Shown here: positions 1 through 8,050 of the stretch, piece after piece
How positions within the stretch are numbered: the stretch's first letter is position 1
How the letters are laid out: each line of letters starts with the position of its first letter
NCBI RefSeq assembly: GCF_000317595.1
Contig: NZ_AEJC01000153.1
Coordinates: 1-62,944, forward strand
DNA: 62,944 nucleotides
Reading direction: 5' to 3'
Source of the DNA: Streptomyces ipomoeae 91-03
GTDB lineage: Bacteria > Actinomycetota > Actinomycetes > Streptomycetales > Streptomycetaceae
The notes under the pieces: generated by a model
What the model was told of the DNA's origin: nothing
Database searches by the model: none
Seen by the model: the letters and a program-made list of their open reading frames with translations, nothing else
Translations under genes and position numbers: made by a program

Positions 1-8
1 GCCCCTCG

Positions 9-1553
9 ATGGCGGCGCTGACGCGCGAAGGCGGCGACGGGGTGGGTCCGGTGGACTTCTGTATCCCGTGCAACCCCTACTTCCCCACCCCCGCCATGTT
101 CGACGACATGGCGAGCAGGCTGCGGGACATCATCACGTACTACCCCAGCAGCGCCGACACCATCACGGCCGAGCTGTGCAATCTCCTCCAACTGCCGCCG
201 CAGTGCGTGGCGATGGGCAACGGCTCCACCGAGCTCATCACCTGGATCGACCACCTGCTGGTCCGTGAGTCCCTCGCCGTCCCCGTCCCCACCTTCGGCC
301 GCTGGACCGACCAGCCGATGGAGACCGGCAAGCGGGTCGACATGTTCCCGCTCCAGGAGTCCAGCGGCTTCGCCCTGGACCTCGCCCAGTACGCCGAGTT
401 CATCCGCCAGCGCGGTACGAGGGTCGCCGTCATCTGCAACCCGAACAACCCCGACGGCGGCTTCCTGCACCGGCACGCGCTGGTGCAGTTCATGGACGCG
501 ATGGCCGATCTCGACCTGATCGTCATCGACGAGTCGTTCCTGGAGTTCGCCGACGCCGAGTCCGAGCCGAGCACCGTCCAGGACGCGGTGATGCGTCCCA
601 ATGTCATCGTGCTGCGCAGCCTCGGCAAGAACTTCGGTCTGCACGGCATCCGCTTCGGCTACTTGGTCGCCAACCCGGCGCTGGCGGGCAAGGTCCGCTC
701 GATGCTGCCGAAGTGGAACCTCAACTCCTTCGCCGAGCACGTGGTGTTCATGCTGAAGAACCACGGCGCCGAGTACATGGAGAGCCTGCACCAGGTCCGC
801 CGCGACCGGCTGGACATGGCCCGCCAGCTCTCCGCCCTCCCCGGGCTGACGGTCTACCCGTCGCAGGGGAACTTCCTCTTCGTGCGCCTGCCCGTGGGCG
901 CCGAGGGCACCGTGGTCCGGGACCGGCTCCTCACCGAGCACCGCATCCTGGTCCGCGAGTGCGGCAACAAGGTCGGCTCGTCCAGTCGCTTCCTGCGACT
1001 CGTGGTCCGGCCCCAGGTAGACGTGCGTCGCCTGGTGTCAGGCCTGGAGTCGGTTCTCTACGGGTCCAGGAGGGGAGCCGCCGTACCTGAGCTGGGCACC
1101 GGGACCAGCTACAGCTCGGGTACGGCGGCCGTGGACAGACTGATGAGCGAGACCAACGGCGCCGGGATGCAGGGCCTCGCGGCGCAGGCCATGAGCATGC
1201 CCGCCCCGGCACCGGCCTCCTCCATGCAGTTCCCGTCCCCCGCGCCGGCTCCCGCGCCCGCTCCCGCTCCCGCTCCCGCTCCGGCGCCGATACCCACACC
1301 GCTGCCGACGCCTGCCCCCCTGCCGACACCGGCTCCCCTGCCGACGCCCGCCGCCGCGATGCCGGCGCCCGGTCTCCAGCCCGTCGCCCAGACCGGTATG
1401 CCCGGCCTCGCCGCCGCCGCCGCGGGCCGCCGCGCGATGGGCGCCGCCCAGGGGCTCACCGCGGCCCAGGTACGCGGTCGTACGGAGCCGGAACCGGTGG
1501 ACGAGCCCCAGGGCTGGCCGGCGGCCGGGGCGATGTACAACCAGGTGGGCTGA
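9..1553 (+). CDS. PLP-dependent class I/II aminotransferase with Pro/Ala-rich tail (5' end probably outside window)
   Basis: A fold-type I aminotransferase resembling histidinol-phosphate aminotransferases. Residues about 15-350 form the catalytic domain. Visible landmarks are the NPNNPDGG loop, the ESFLEFAD segment with the PLP-pyridine Asp/Glu region, and LRSLGKNFGLHGIRFGY, whose Lys should carry the PLP Schiff base. The last roughly 160 residues are low complexity, with a run of Ala-Pro dipeptides (DNA 1230-1380), and are probably an unstructured tail. The frame is open to the window edge with no stop upstream of the first ATG and no ribosome-binding site visible, so an N-terminal part is probably missing. 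The substrate cannot be told from sequence. A strong hairpin follows the stop. Confidence 0.85.
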   Translation: MAALTREGGDGVGPVDFCIPCNPYFPTPAMFDDMASRLRDIITYYPSSADTITAELCNLLQLPPQCVAMGNGSTELITWIDHLLVRESLAVPVPTFGRWTDQPMETGKRVDMFPLQESSGFALDLAQYAEFIRQRGTRVAVICNPNNPDGGFLHRHALVQFMDAMADLDLIVIDESFLEFADAESEPSTVQDAVMRPNVIVLRSLGKNFGLHGIRFGYLVANPALAGKVRSMLPKWNLNSFAEHVVFMLKNHGAEYMESLHQVRRDRLDMARQLSALPGLTVYPSQGNFLFVRLPVGAEGTVVRDRLLTEHRILVRECGNKVGSSSRFLRLVVRPQVDVRRLVSGLESVLYGSRRGAAVPELGTGTSYSSGTAAVDRLMSETNGAGMQGLAAQAMSMPAPAPASSMQFPSPAPAPAPAPAPAPAPAPIPTPLPTPAPLPTPAPLPTPAAAMPAPGLQPVAQTGMPGLAAAAAGRRAMGAAQGLTAAQVRGRTEPEPVDEPQGWPAAGAMYNQVG

Positions 1554-1568
1554 TACCGGAACGTGGAG

Positions 1569-1609
1569 ACGCCCCCGACAGGCCTGGACAGGGCGCCTGT
1601 TGGGGGCGT
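1569..1609 (+). terminator. Rho-independent-like hairpin after the aminotransferase
   Basis: Inverted repeat with 15-base arms (ACGCCCCCGACAGGC at 1569-1583 and GCCTGTTGGGGGCGT at 1595-1609), one G-T wobble and an 11-base loop. It starts 15 bases after the stop codon. There is no U-tract, as is usual in Streptomyces. Confidence 0.75.
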
Positions 1610-1765
1610 TCGTCGTTGACCGACCGGCCGACCGACCGGACGACCGGCAGCTCTCTCCACCCCCGGTTCTCACCGCCCCTCGGTGCTCACCGCCCCTCGG
1701 TGCTCGCCGACCCTCCGTTCGGTTCGGGTGGAGATTGTTGCGCCCGGGCCCGCCCGAGAGCGGTT

Positions 1766-1803
1766 CACTCGTTGGTGCTGACGCCGGAGCCGGCCCGGAA
1801 GGA
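1766..1803. repeat. 38-bp perfect inverted repeat, left copy
   Basis: The reverse complement of 1766-1803 is identical to 3135-3172, which lies inside the coding sequence of the secreted L,D-transpeptidase-like protein. Similarity stops sharply at both ends. The two copies enclose the SARP gene and the 5' part of the transpeptidase-like gene, 1331 bp apart. The left copy is not in a recognisable gene, so it looks like a copied fragment or one end of an inversion. Confidence 0.9.
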
Positions 1804-1814
1804 GGTTGGACCGA

Positions 1815-2738
1815 TCACTCACCGGGACGTCGCCGGTCGGCCGCCGCGTCCCGCTGCTGGACCACCGACCTGCGCCGCTCGGCCCTCTCCCCCCGTCGCT
1901 CGGCGACGCGCGTTCCCCGTCGCCGTCCCGTCACTCCCCGCCGCCGGACCACCGCCCACCTCCCGAGCGGCGCCCACAGTGGTTCCACCTCGCCCGTCAG
2001 GATCTGTTCGTGGAGGCGGCGCAAGGGCAGGCCGGGGTCGATGCCGAGTTCTTCGCGGAGGTGGTCGCGGGTGGTGCGGTAGTGCTCCAGGGCTTCGGCG
2101 GTGCGGCCCGACTGGGCGAGGGCGAGCATGAGTTGGCCCGCCAGACGCTCGTCCAGTGGATGCTCGGCGGTGCGTACGCACAGCGTGCTCAGCACCTCGC
2201 CGTGGCGCCCGGCGCACAGCCGTAAGTCGGTCAGGTCCAGCTGGGCCACGTGGTGTTCGGACTCCAGGGCGACACGGAGCGCGTTGAACCACGGTGTGTC
2301 CAGGCCCGCGAAGGGCTCGCCCCGCCAGACGGCCAGCGCCCGTTCGAGGCAGCCCGCCGCGGTCGCCGGGTCGGCGGCCCGGCGGGCCTCGGCCAGTAAC
2401 TCGTGGAACCGGTGGAGGTCCACCGCACAAGGCTCGACCGTGAGAACGAAGCCTCCCCCGCCACGTACGATCCCGGCGTCGTCCCCCAACACCCGGCGCA
2501 GCCGGGAGAGATACGTGTAGAGCGCGTCGGCGCCCCGTTTGGGCGGCCTGTCCGCCCAGACGCGGTCGATGAGTTGGGCCACGGTCACCGGGGATCCGGT
2601 GTTCACGAGCAGCGCCGCCAGCACCGCCCGCTGCCGAGCCGTACCGAGATCCACCGCCTCCCCCCGAGAACCGGCGGCCTCTCCCGTTCCGCCCCGATAC
2701 GCCCCAAGTCTTCCGAGCACAGCGAACTCCAGCACCAC
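1815..2738 (-). CDS. SARP-family (AfsR/DnrI/RedD-type) transcriptional regulator
   Basis: 307 residues from a GTG start. The N-terminal 100 or so residues match the OmpR-like winged helix of SARPs (DLGTARQRAVLAALLVN, then LYTYLSRLRRVLGDD). They are followed by a bacterial transcriptional activation domain, seen as VDLHRFHELLAEARRA, LERALAVWRGEPFAG, HPLDERLAGQLMLAL and the closing EELGIDPGLPLRRLHEQIL. SARPs bind direct heptamer repeats and usually switch on secondary-metabolite genes, but no biosynthetic cluster lies next to this one. The last 50 or so residues are a very Arg-rich tail beyond the normal family end, and begin just inside the left 38-bp repeat. It is divergent from the transpeptidase-like gene, and candidate SARP repeats lie between them. 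Confidence 0.88.
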   Translation of the reverse strand: MVLEFAVLGRLGAYRGGTGEAAGSRGEAVDLGTARQRAVLAALLVNTGSPVTVAQLIDRVWADRPPKRGADALYTYLSRLRRVLGDDAGIVRGGGGFVLTVEPCAVDLHRFHELLAEARRAADPATAAGCLERALAVWRGEPFAGLDTPWFNALRVALESEHHVAQLDLTDLRLCAGRHGEVLSTLCVRTAEHPLDERLAGQLMLALAQSGRTAEALEHYRTTRDHLREELGIDPGLPLRRLHEQILTGEVEPLWAPLGRWAVVRRRGVTGRRRGTRVAERRGERAERRRSVVQQRDAAADRRRPGE

Positions 2739-2771
2739 GAACCCCCCGAATTCCGGTGACTGCCTCGCCCT

Positions 2772-2799
2772 TCAAAGAACTTGAAAGGTTCCTGAAAAG
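2772..2799. promoter_or_regulatory. Candidate SARP direct-repeat operator
   Basis: Three similar heptamers, TCAAAGA (2772), TGAAAGG (2782) and TGAAAAG (2793), are spaced 10 and 11 bp apart, so they lie on one face of the helix. SARPs typically bind heptameric direct repeats with about 11-bp spacing. The site lies 34-61 bp upstream of the SARP start and in the shared divergent region, so autoregulation or control of the secreted protein is plausible. Inferred, not proven. Confidence 0.4.
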
Positions 2800-2927
2800 C
2801 CTACGGACCAATGTCATAGCCAGGTCACCGGCGCAGCGCAGCTCCTTCACAAGGGATTCGCGTGACCGCCGTGACACACGAACACCCGCTACGCACGCGG
2901 GACCAGCGACACAACATGGGGGACACC

Positions 2928-3512
2928 TTGAGCACACGTACGCGTATCACCGCCGTGGCGACCGCGGTCGTCGCCGTCGCCGGGCTCGCCGGCACCGCGT
3001 CGCTCCCGGCGCACGCCGCCCCGGAGAGCACGAAGTCGGCCGCGGCCTCCGGCTACTACCTGCACTTCGACAAGGGCACGAACACCAACTCGCGGCTGTA
3101 CCTGAAGCAGTCGGGCACCAACAAGGTCATCGCGTCCTTCCGGGCCGGCTCCGGCGTCAGCACCAACGAGTGCACCCGTATGAAGGGCTGGCTGCCCACG
3201 AAGTCGTACACCATCAAGAACTGGTTCACGAGGTACAACGGCAGCGTCATCAAGGGCTACGCCTTCCAGCTCAACGACACCAAGTGCAAGAACAACAGCA
3301 CCTGGCGGACCGAGCTGTTCATCCACAGCGAGATGACCAGGACCGGCGGCCAGGGCGCCAACACTCCGGGGAAGGACGACGCGGACCGCTGGGAGGGCAA
3401 CAACGACTACAAGTCCGCCGGCTGCATCAAGATGAGCCCGACCGACATCAAGAAGCTGTACGAGCAGGCCAGGAGGGTCGGCTTCCCGACAAAGCTCGTG
3501 GTGACCAACTGA
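2928..3512 (+). CDS. Secreted L,D-transpeptidase-like (YkuD fold) protein
   Basis: 194 residues. The TTG start at 2928 is chosen because GGGGGA lies 5 bases upstream; an in-frame ATG at 2916 has no ribosome-binding site. A Sec signal peptide ends near residue 30 (AHA before APE). The family signature is His133 in FIHSEM and Cys166 in YKSAGCIKM, matching the His...Ser-x-Gly-Cys catalytic arrangement of L,D-transpeptidases, which form or edit 3-3 peptidoglycan cross-links outside the membrane. It is much shorter than typical actinomycete Ldts and lacks Ig-like or LysM domains. Two further Cys (NECT, TKCK) could form a disulfide. It carries the right copy of the 38-bp inverted repeat and is followed by a strong terminator. 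Confidence 0.75.
   Translation: MSTRTRITAVATAVVAVAGLAGTASLPAHAAPESTKSAAASGYYLHFDKGTNTNSRLYLKQSGTNKVIASFRAGSGVSTNECTRMKGWLPTKSYTIKNWFTRYNGSVIKGYAFQLNDTKCKNNSTWRTELFIHSEMTRTGGQGANTPGKDDADRWEGNNDYKSAGCIKMSPTDIKKLYEQARRVGFPTKLVVTN
3135..3172. repeat. 38-bp perfect inverted repeat, right copy (inside CDS)
   Basis: Identical to the reverse complement of 1766-1803. Here it encodes the SFRAGSGVSTNE stretch of the secreted protein and is in its natural reading frame, which suggests this is the parent copy. Confidence 0.9.
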
Positions 3513-3533
3513 CGTAGGCCTCACCTGGGTGAC

Positions 3534-3564
3534 AGCCCGTCGGACGCCCGGCGTCCGACGGGCT
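3534..3564 (+). terminator. Perfect 14-bp stem terminator
   Basis: AGCCCGTCGGACGC (3534-3547) pairs perfectly with GCGTCCGACGGGCT (3551-3564) around a 3-base loop, followed by a T-containing stretch. It ends the secreted-protein gene. Confidence 0.85.
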
Positions 3565-3598
3565 CTTGTCGTTCCATGACGGGTTCTTGTCGTTCCAT
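3557..3598. repeat. Two tandem 21-bp units overlapping the terminator arm
   Basis: Units at 3557-3577 and 3578-3598 differ at one base. The first contains the last 8 bases of the right arm of the terminator stem, so the 3' part of the terminator has been duplicated. Confidence 0.8.
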
Positions 3599-3826
3599 TT
3601 CGCGACCTGAACGACACAGGCGCCGAATCCGTACTTCCTGTCGTCCACAGGCCGTCCCGGTCAAGCCGTCCCGGCCACCCGTGTCACAGCCTTGGAATCG
3701 AAACGCAATGCCACGGGCCCCGTACCGCACGAGCGCACGTTCTACGATCAAGCCTTCGCGTACGCGTGCGTGCGAGGCCAAGCCCATGTACTCACGTGTC
3801 TCAGGTTCGGCTGGAAGTGGTGAACC
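3599..3826. other. Non-coding leader before the solute-binding protein gene
   Basis: No gene is seen. It contains a CGCGTACGCG palindrome at 3757-3766 and the ribosome-binding site (GGAAGTGG, 3813-3820) of the next gene. No confident promoter could be picked. Confidence 0.5.
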
Positions 3827-5086
3827 GTGCGTCACAAGGCCCGGATGGTGTCGGCGGCCACGGCCGCGCTGGGGCTCGTGGCCGGGCTGTCCGGATGCGG
3901 CGGGAACTCGGACCCGGAGGCCGGGGCGGTCACGCTGACCGTCGTCGCGACCAACTACGGCGACAGCGTCCACAAGAACTCCGAGGGGTTCTGGGGCCGG
4001 GTCACCCTGGCCTTCAGCACCGAACACCCGGACATCGACGTGGATGTGAAGGTCTACGACCCCGGCGAGATCGACGAGAAGGTCGCCGAACTGGTCGAGC
4101 GGGGCGACGCACCCGACATCGTGCAGTCCGACAGCTACTCGGAGTACGCCGCCGACGGCCTCCTCTACAGCGCCGACGAGGTGCTGTCGGTCCCGGTCGA
4201 GGCCTCCTTCGTACCGAGCCTCGAGAACGCCGGCGAGCTGGACCGGCGCCAGTACGGGCTGCCGTTCACCGCGAGCACCCGGCTGCTGTACTACAACAAG
4301 GACCTGTTCGCCCAAGCGGGTGTCGAACCCCCGAAGAGCTGGGACGAACTCCTCAGCGCCGCACGGGCGTTGAAGGCACTGGGCGTGAAGTATCCGATCG
4401 CCGTGCCGCTCGGCCCCGAGGAGGCCGAGGCCGAGACCCTGATGTGGCTGCTGGCCGGCGACGGCGGCTACACCGACAGCACGAACAGCTACGACATCGC
4501 CTCCGCCGCCAATGTGAGAACGCTGACCTGGCTCAGGGACAAGCTGGTCGGCGAGGGCCTCACCGGCCCGGTCCCACCCGGCGAGCTGAACCGCGGCACC
4601 GCCGTCCAGGCCTTTCTCGACGGTGACGCGGCCATGGTCAACGGCCCGCTGTCGCTGATCCGCCGGATCGAGGACTCCTCCGAGTCCGTCCCCTATGGTT
4701 CCGTCCCACTGCCGAGCAGGAACGGCAAGGCCACCCCCACCATGGGCACCGCCGACTGGGTCATCGCCTTCAAGAACGACGAACACCGCGAGGCGATGGG
4801 GAAGTTCCTCGACTTCCTCTACGGCGACAAGTACGTCACCGAGCAGGCCACCGAGTACGAACTGCTCCCCGTCACCGTGTCCGCCGCCGACGCCATGCGC
4901 GCCGACAAGAAGCACGAGCCCCTGTGGAACGGCCTCGACACCCTCCGGAACCTCCAGCTCTACCCTGTCGCCGAGACCAACTGGTCCGAAGTGGCCACCG
5001 CGATCCGCCGGCGGATCGGCCAGGCCGTGGCGCCGGACGGCAACCCCCGGACCGTACTGGAGTCGATCGCGGAGACGACCGGGTGA
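3827..5086 (+). CDS. ABC-transporter extracellular solute-binding lipoprotein (sugar type)
   Basis: 419 residues, GTG start 6 bases after GGAAGTGG. The N-terminus is a lipoprotein signal with lipobox LSGC (Cys24), so the mature protein should be anchored to the outer face of the membrane. The body matches family-1 extracellular binding proteins: TLTVVATNYGD, a GDAPDIVQSDSYSEYA segment, YGLPFTASTRLLYYNKDLFAQAG, a FLDGDAAMVNGPLS segment and a C-terminal ETNWSEVATAIRR helix. Such proteins capture sugars or oligosaccharides for an ABC importer. No permease or ATPase gene lies next to it, so it is an orphan component or serves a distant transporter. It overlaps the next gene by 4 bases (GTGA). Confidence 0.85.
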   Translation: MRHKARMVSAATAALGLVAGLSGCGGNSDPEAGAVTLTVVATNYGDSVHKNSEGFWGRVTLAFSTEHPDIDVDVKVYDPGEIDEKVAELVERGDAPDIVQSDSYSEYAADGLLYSADEVLSVPVEASFVPSLENAGELDRRQYGLPFTASTRLLYYNKDLFAQAGVEPPKSWDELLSAARALKALGVKYPIAVPLGPEEAEAETLMWLLAGDGGYTDSTNSYDIASAANVRTLTWLRDKLVGEGLTGPVPPGELNRGTAVQAFLDGDAAMVNGPLSLIRRIEDSSESVPYGSVPLPSRNGKATPTMGTADWVIAFKNDEHREAMGKFLDFLYGDKYVTEQATEYELLPVTVSAADAMRADKKHEPLWNGLDTLRNLQLYPVAETNWSEVATAIRRRIGQAVAPDGNPRTVLESIAETTG

Positions 5087-6192
5087 CCGTGTGTCAACCG
5101 GATGTTCCACGGGTGACGGTCGACGATCTGCTCCGTGCGGTCGACGGCGGATCGGCGGACCTCGTTTCCACCGTCTTCCATGACCTGGAGAAGCCGCTCT
5201 CGCCCGCGGAGCGGGAAGCGGTGCTGTCGCTCGCCCGGCGCTGGTACGAGGCCGGAGCCGAGGCCGAGCTGCGTCGTCGTACCGGTGCGAGCGGGCCCGC
5301 CGGGCGGGCTCGGGTCATGGACGACGAGTACCACCACTGCGAGGAGATCACCCTCGGCGGGGTGACGGTCCGGGACGGCCACGCGGCGATCCTGACCTGG
5401 TGCGAGGAGCAGTTCGAAATCCGTACCCCGTTCGAGGAGTTGGTGACGCGCGCGCTCGCGTTCCCCGACCGGGATCACATGGTCCGGTGGCAGGTCTCGA
5501 ACACGCTGGGCTGCCGCTGGGACGACGAGACCTGGTCCGCCGTCCTCGCCCTGCGCGCCCACCCCGATCACATCCGACGGCTCCTCGCCATGGACGTACT
5601 GTTCTCGCACACCACGACCCGGTACGTGCCCGACGACGGAACCTGGGCATCGTCGCCGTACGAGGACCGCGCGTACGACGTCTTCGCCGCCTGGGTCGAG
5701 GAGGAGCGGCACCCGCTGGTGCTGCCGAACGTGCTGGTCGGGCTCGTCCAGTACTACGACCCCCGGAACGAGGCCGTGGGGCTGAGGTTCGCGGGGCATG
5801 CGGACCCCGAGGTGCGCGGCATCGTGCCCGGGCTCCTGGAGAGCCGGGAGCCGTTCTCACCGGCGGCGCGCGAGGCGCTGTGCGCGCTCATGCGGGACCC
5901 GTCGACGCCGGTCCGGTGCTCGGCGGTCGTCACGGTCGCCGAGCACCCGGACCCGCACCCCGCCCTCAGGGACGCGCTGGCCGAGCGATTCGGGGACGAG
6001 GACGAGGCCGTCCGCGTCATGGCCGTGTTCGGCCTGGCCGAGCGGGACGACCCGCGGTGCGTGGCGGGGCGGGACCGGATGGCGCCGGTCGAGGACCCGG
6101 AGCGGTACGGCTACGGCGTGCTCGACGCGACCCAGCGGTACGAGGAACGCCGCGACGGCACGGGCGACGGGTGGCGTTGGCGTCGCCACTGA
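5083..6192 (+). CDS. HEAT-repeat-like protein of unknown function
   Basis: 369 residues. The GTG start at 5083 overlaps the TGA of the binding-protein gene and has GGAGA 7 bases upstream, so the two are translationally coupled. There is no signal peptide or membrane segment, so it should be cytoplasmic. Helical repeat units are visible in the second half, for example LVLPNVLVGLVQYYDPRNEA, ADPEVRGIVPGLLESREPFS, DPSTPVRCSAVVTVAEHPDP and EDEAVRVMAVFGLAERDD, the periodic Asp-Pro-x-Val-Arg pattern of HEAT repeats. HEAT proteins are scaffolds for protein contacts. Coupling to a binding-protein gene is odd because the partner is extracellular. No enzymatic motif is recognised. Confidence 0.75.
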   Translation: MTVCQPDVPRVTVDDLLRAVDGGSADLVSTVFHDLEKPLSPAEREAVLSLARRWYEAGAEAELRRRTGASGPAGRARVMDDEYHHCEEITLGGVTVRDGHAAILTWCEEQFEIRTPFEELVTRALAFPDRDHMVRWQVSNTLGCRWDDETWSAVLALRAHPDHIRRLLAMDVLFSHTTTRYVPDDGTWASSPYEDRAYDVFAAWVEEERHPLVLPNVLVGLVQYYDPRNEAVGLRFAGHADPEVRGIVPGLLESREPFSPAAREALCALMRDPSTPVRCSAVVTVAEHPDPHPALRDALAERFGDEDEAVRVMAVFGLAERDDPRCVAGRDRMAPVEDPERYGYGVLDATQRYEERRDGTGDGWRWRRH

Positions 6193-6287
6193 TGCCGATC
6201 AACTTGCCTGACTGAGAAGATACTTGACGGTCGCTCACTTTTTTCGACCGCCGTCCGACCGACAGATTCCGCTCTACTGTCGTGTTC

Positions 6288-7073
6288 ATGACAGACACCT
6301 CAATGCCTCCAGAGGCATCTTCGATCGGACGTCGCACCGTACTGATCGCCACGGGCGCCACCGCCGCCACCCTGGCCGTGGGCGCCGCCGCCACATCCGA
6401 GGCCCCCGCGGCCGGGACGGCCGGAGCCGGGGACGCCGCCCCGGTGGCCGCCGCGGCGGTCTGCACCCTCACGAGGGAGATGACCGAAGGCCCCTACTAC
6501 CTCGACGGACAGTTCGTCCGCGCCGACATCACCGAGAACAAGCCCGGCATCCCGCTCCGGCTCACCCTCACCGTCGTCGACGACGACACCTGCGCGCCGC
6601 TCGCGGGCGCCCTGGTCGAGGTCTGGCAAGCCGACCACCTCGGCGAGTACTCCGGCTTCGTCGGCAACAACGGCCACAACGAGCCCGACAACGGCCGGTT
6701 CCTGCGCGGCGGTGTGCTGACGAACTCCAGCGGCGTCGCGACCATCACCACGATCTACCCCGGCTGGTACCGGGGCCGGTGCATCCACATCCACCTCAAG
6801 GTGCACACGGACGTCACGCTCACCCCCGACGGCTCGTTCACCGGCGGCCAGGAGCTCCACACCGGCCAGCTCTACTTCGACGAGGCCGTCACCAGGAGGG
6901 TCGCGGCGCTCTCGCCGTACTCGACCAACACGGTCCCCCGCACCACGCTCGCCCAGGACTCCATCTACGACGGCGGGGGCGCCGCCTCCGGCCTGCTCAC
7001 CCTGACGGCACTGGGCAGCTCCCCGTCGGCCGGCTACGCGGGCTCCCTGACGGTGGGGGTGGAGTCGAGCTGA
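6288..7073 (+). CDS. Tat-exported intradiol ring-cleavage dioxygenase-like protein 1
   Basis: 261 residues from the ATG at 6288. A twin-arginine signal (GRRTVLIATGA plus a hydrophobic run) points to export of a folded metalloprotein. The core resembles catechol and protocatechuate dioxygenases: TEGPYYLDG, ADITENKPG, VEVWQADHLGEYSGF, then YPGWYRGRCIHIHLKVH. The Tyr in GEY, the Tyr in PGWY and the two His of HIH correspond to the four non-haem Fe(III) ligands of the family, so catalysis is expected. It would open aromatic diol rings outside the cytoplasm, perhaps on lignin- or humus-derived phenolics. It is a paralogue of the protein at 8051-8923; an ATPase gene separates them. No strong ribosome-binding site precedes the start, and a leaderless start is possible. 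Confidence 0.85.
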   Translation: MTDTSMPPEASSIGRRTVLIATGATAATLAVGAAATSEAPAAGTAGAGDAAPVAAAAVCTLTREMTEGPYYLDGQFVRADITENKPGIPLRLTLTVVDDDTCAPLAGALVEVWQADHLGEYSGFVGNNGHNEPDNGRFLRGGVLTNSSGVATITTIYPGWYRGRCIHIHLKVHTDVTLTPDGSFTGGQELHTGQLYFDEAVTRRVAALSPYSTNTVPRTTLAQDSIYDGGGAASGLLTLTALGSSPSAGYAGSLTVGVESS

Positions 7074-7421
7074 CGTAGCCCCTTCCGGCTCCGCTGCCGG
7101 ATCTCCCCGCCCGGAGAGGCCCCGGCCTCCCTCCCAGACCGTGCGGGAGGGGGGGCGGCGGCATTGCGGTACTTCGGCGTTTCGGCGTTTCGGCGTTTCC
7201 GGGTTCGTGATCGGCGGCGTGAACCGATCAGCCGAGGTCGGTCGAAACCGATCGCACTCCGGTCGTATTCATACGGTTGCGACCAGGCACGATGCGCTCT
7301 CGATCTCCTGGGTACTGATCGGGCGAGCGCGGCTAGCGTGGGCGAGGTGCGGCAGTTCACCTTTGACGCCCGGCGCCCCGCGCCCAGACCGATCGACCCC
7401 TACCGAGAGGAGGCGGCCACG
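7074..7421. other. 348-bp intergenic region with short repeats
   Basis: No gene is seen. It has three head-to-tail copies of TTCGGCGT (7173-7196) and a CGTATTCATACG palindrome (7264-7275) that could be an operator. A strong ribosome-binding site (GAGGAGG, 7407-7413) closes the region. Confidence 0.55.
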
Positions 7422-7904
7422 ATGTCGGGCGGGGAGACAGACGGCGGAACCGGCGGCACCCGTGGCACCGGCCGCACCGGCGATCCCGGCGGCGGCGGTT
7501 CCGTCGAAACCCCCGAAAAGCTCTTGCTGAAACGGCACTTCACCGAAGAGAACCTGCCCCGGGTGAGGGCCCAGGTCGAGGACACGGCAGCCGCGGCGGG
7601 GCTGGGCGGGGTGCGGCTCGGCGAGTTCACGCTGGCCGTCAGCGAGATCGCCGCCAACGCCGTCGAGCACGCCGGCGGCCACGGCCGGCTGGAACTGCGC
7701 CGGCTCCCGGACGAACTGGAGTGCCGTATCACCGACAACGGCCCCGGCTTCGTCCCGGCCATCCCCGAACTCCTCCCCGGCCTCACCGACGACTGCCCCG
7801 GCCGCGGCCTCTGGCTCGCCCACCTGGTCGCAGACCGCCTGACGGTCACGACCCACACCACGGGCGAGGGCGCCGCGGTGACGCTGGCGATGCGGTTGAG
7901 GTGA
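7422..7904 (+). CDS. Anti-sigma-factor-like ATP-binding protein (HATPase, RsbW/SpoIIAB type)
   Basis: 160 residues. The ATG at 7422 lies 8 bases after GAGGAGG; upstream in-frame codons lack a site. After a Gly-rich, disordered 30-residue start comes a GHKL ATPase domain: N-box FTLAVSEIAANAVEHAGG, G1 ITDNGPGFVP, and G2 RGLWLAHLVADRL. It resembles the stand-alone anti-sigma kinases that are abundant in Streptomyces and that bind sigma factors of the SigB/SigF type or phosphorylate STAS anti-antagonists. Neither partner is next to it. It lies between the two dioxygenase paralogues, all on the same strand. Confidence 0.82.
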   Translation: MSGGETDGGTGGTRGTGRTGDPGGGGSVETPEKLLLKRHFTEENLPRVRAQVEDTAAAAGLGGVRLGEFTLAVSEIAANAVEHAGGHGRLELRRLPDELECRITDNGPGFVPAIPELLPGLTDDCPGRGLWLAHLVADRLTVTTHTTGEGAAVTLAMRLR

Positions 7905-8050
7905 GCCGCCGGGCCGACGGTTCCACTCCGGTCGACACACGGAGAGTGTCCCAACTGGGCCGTAATCACCGGTAGTTGAGAGATACATCCCCAGCGCGTT
8001 CACAGCAGCACATAAAGGTTCTCTTCAGATGCGCTCCTAACTTCATGCAC

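Noticed and set aside
1815..3512. SARP regulator as a sign of an antibiotic cluster
   Set aside because: No polyketide, NRPS or other core biosynthetic enzyme is found on either side within the window. The condensation-like protein at 25785 is not next to adenylation or carrier domains.
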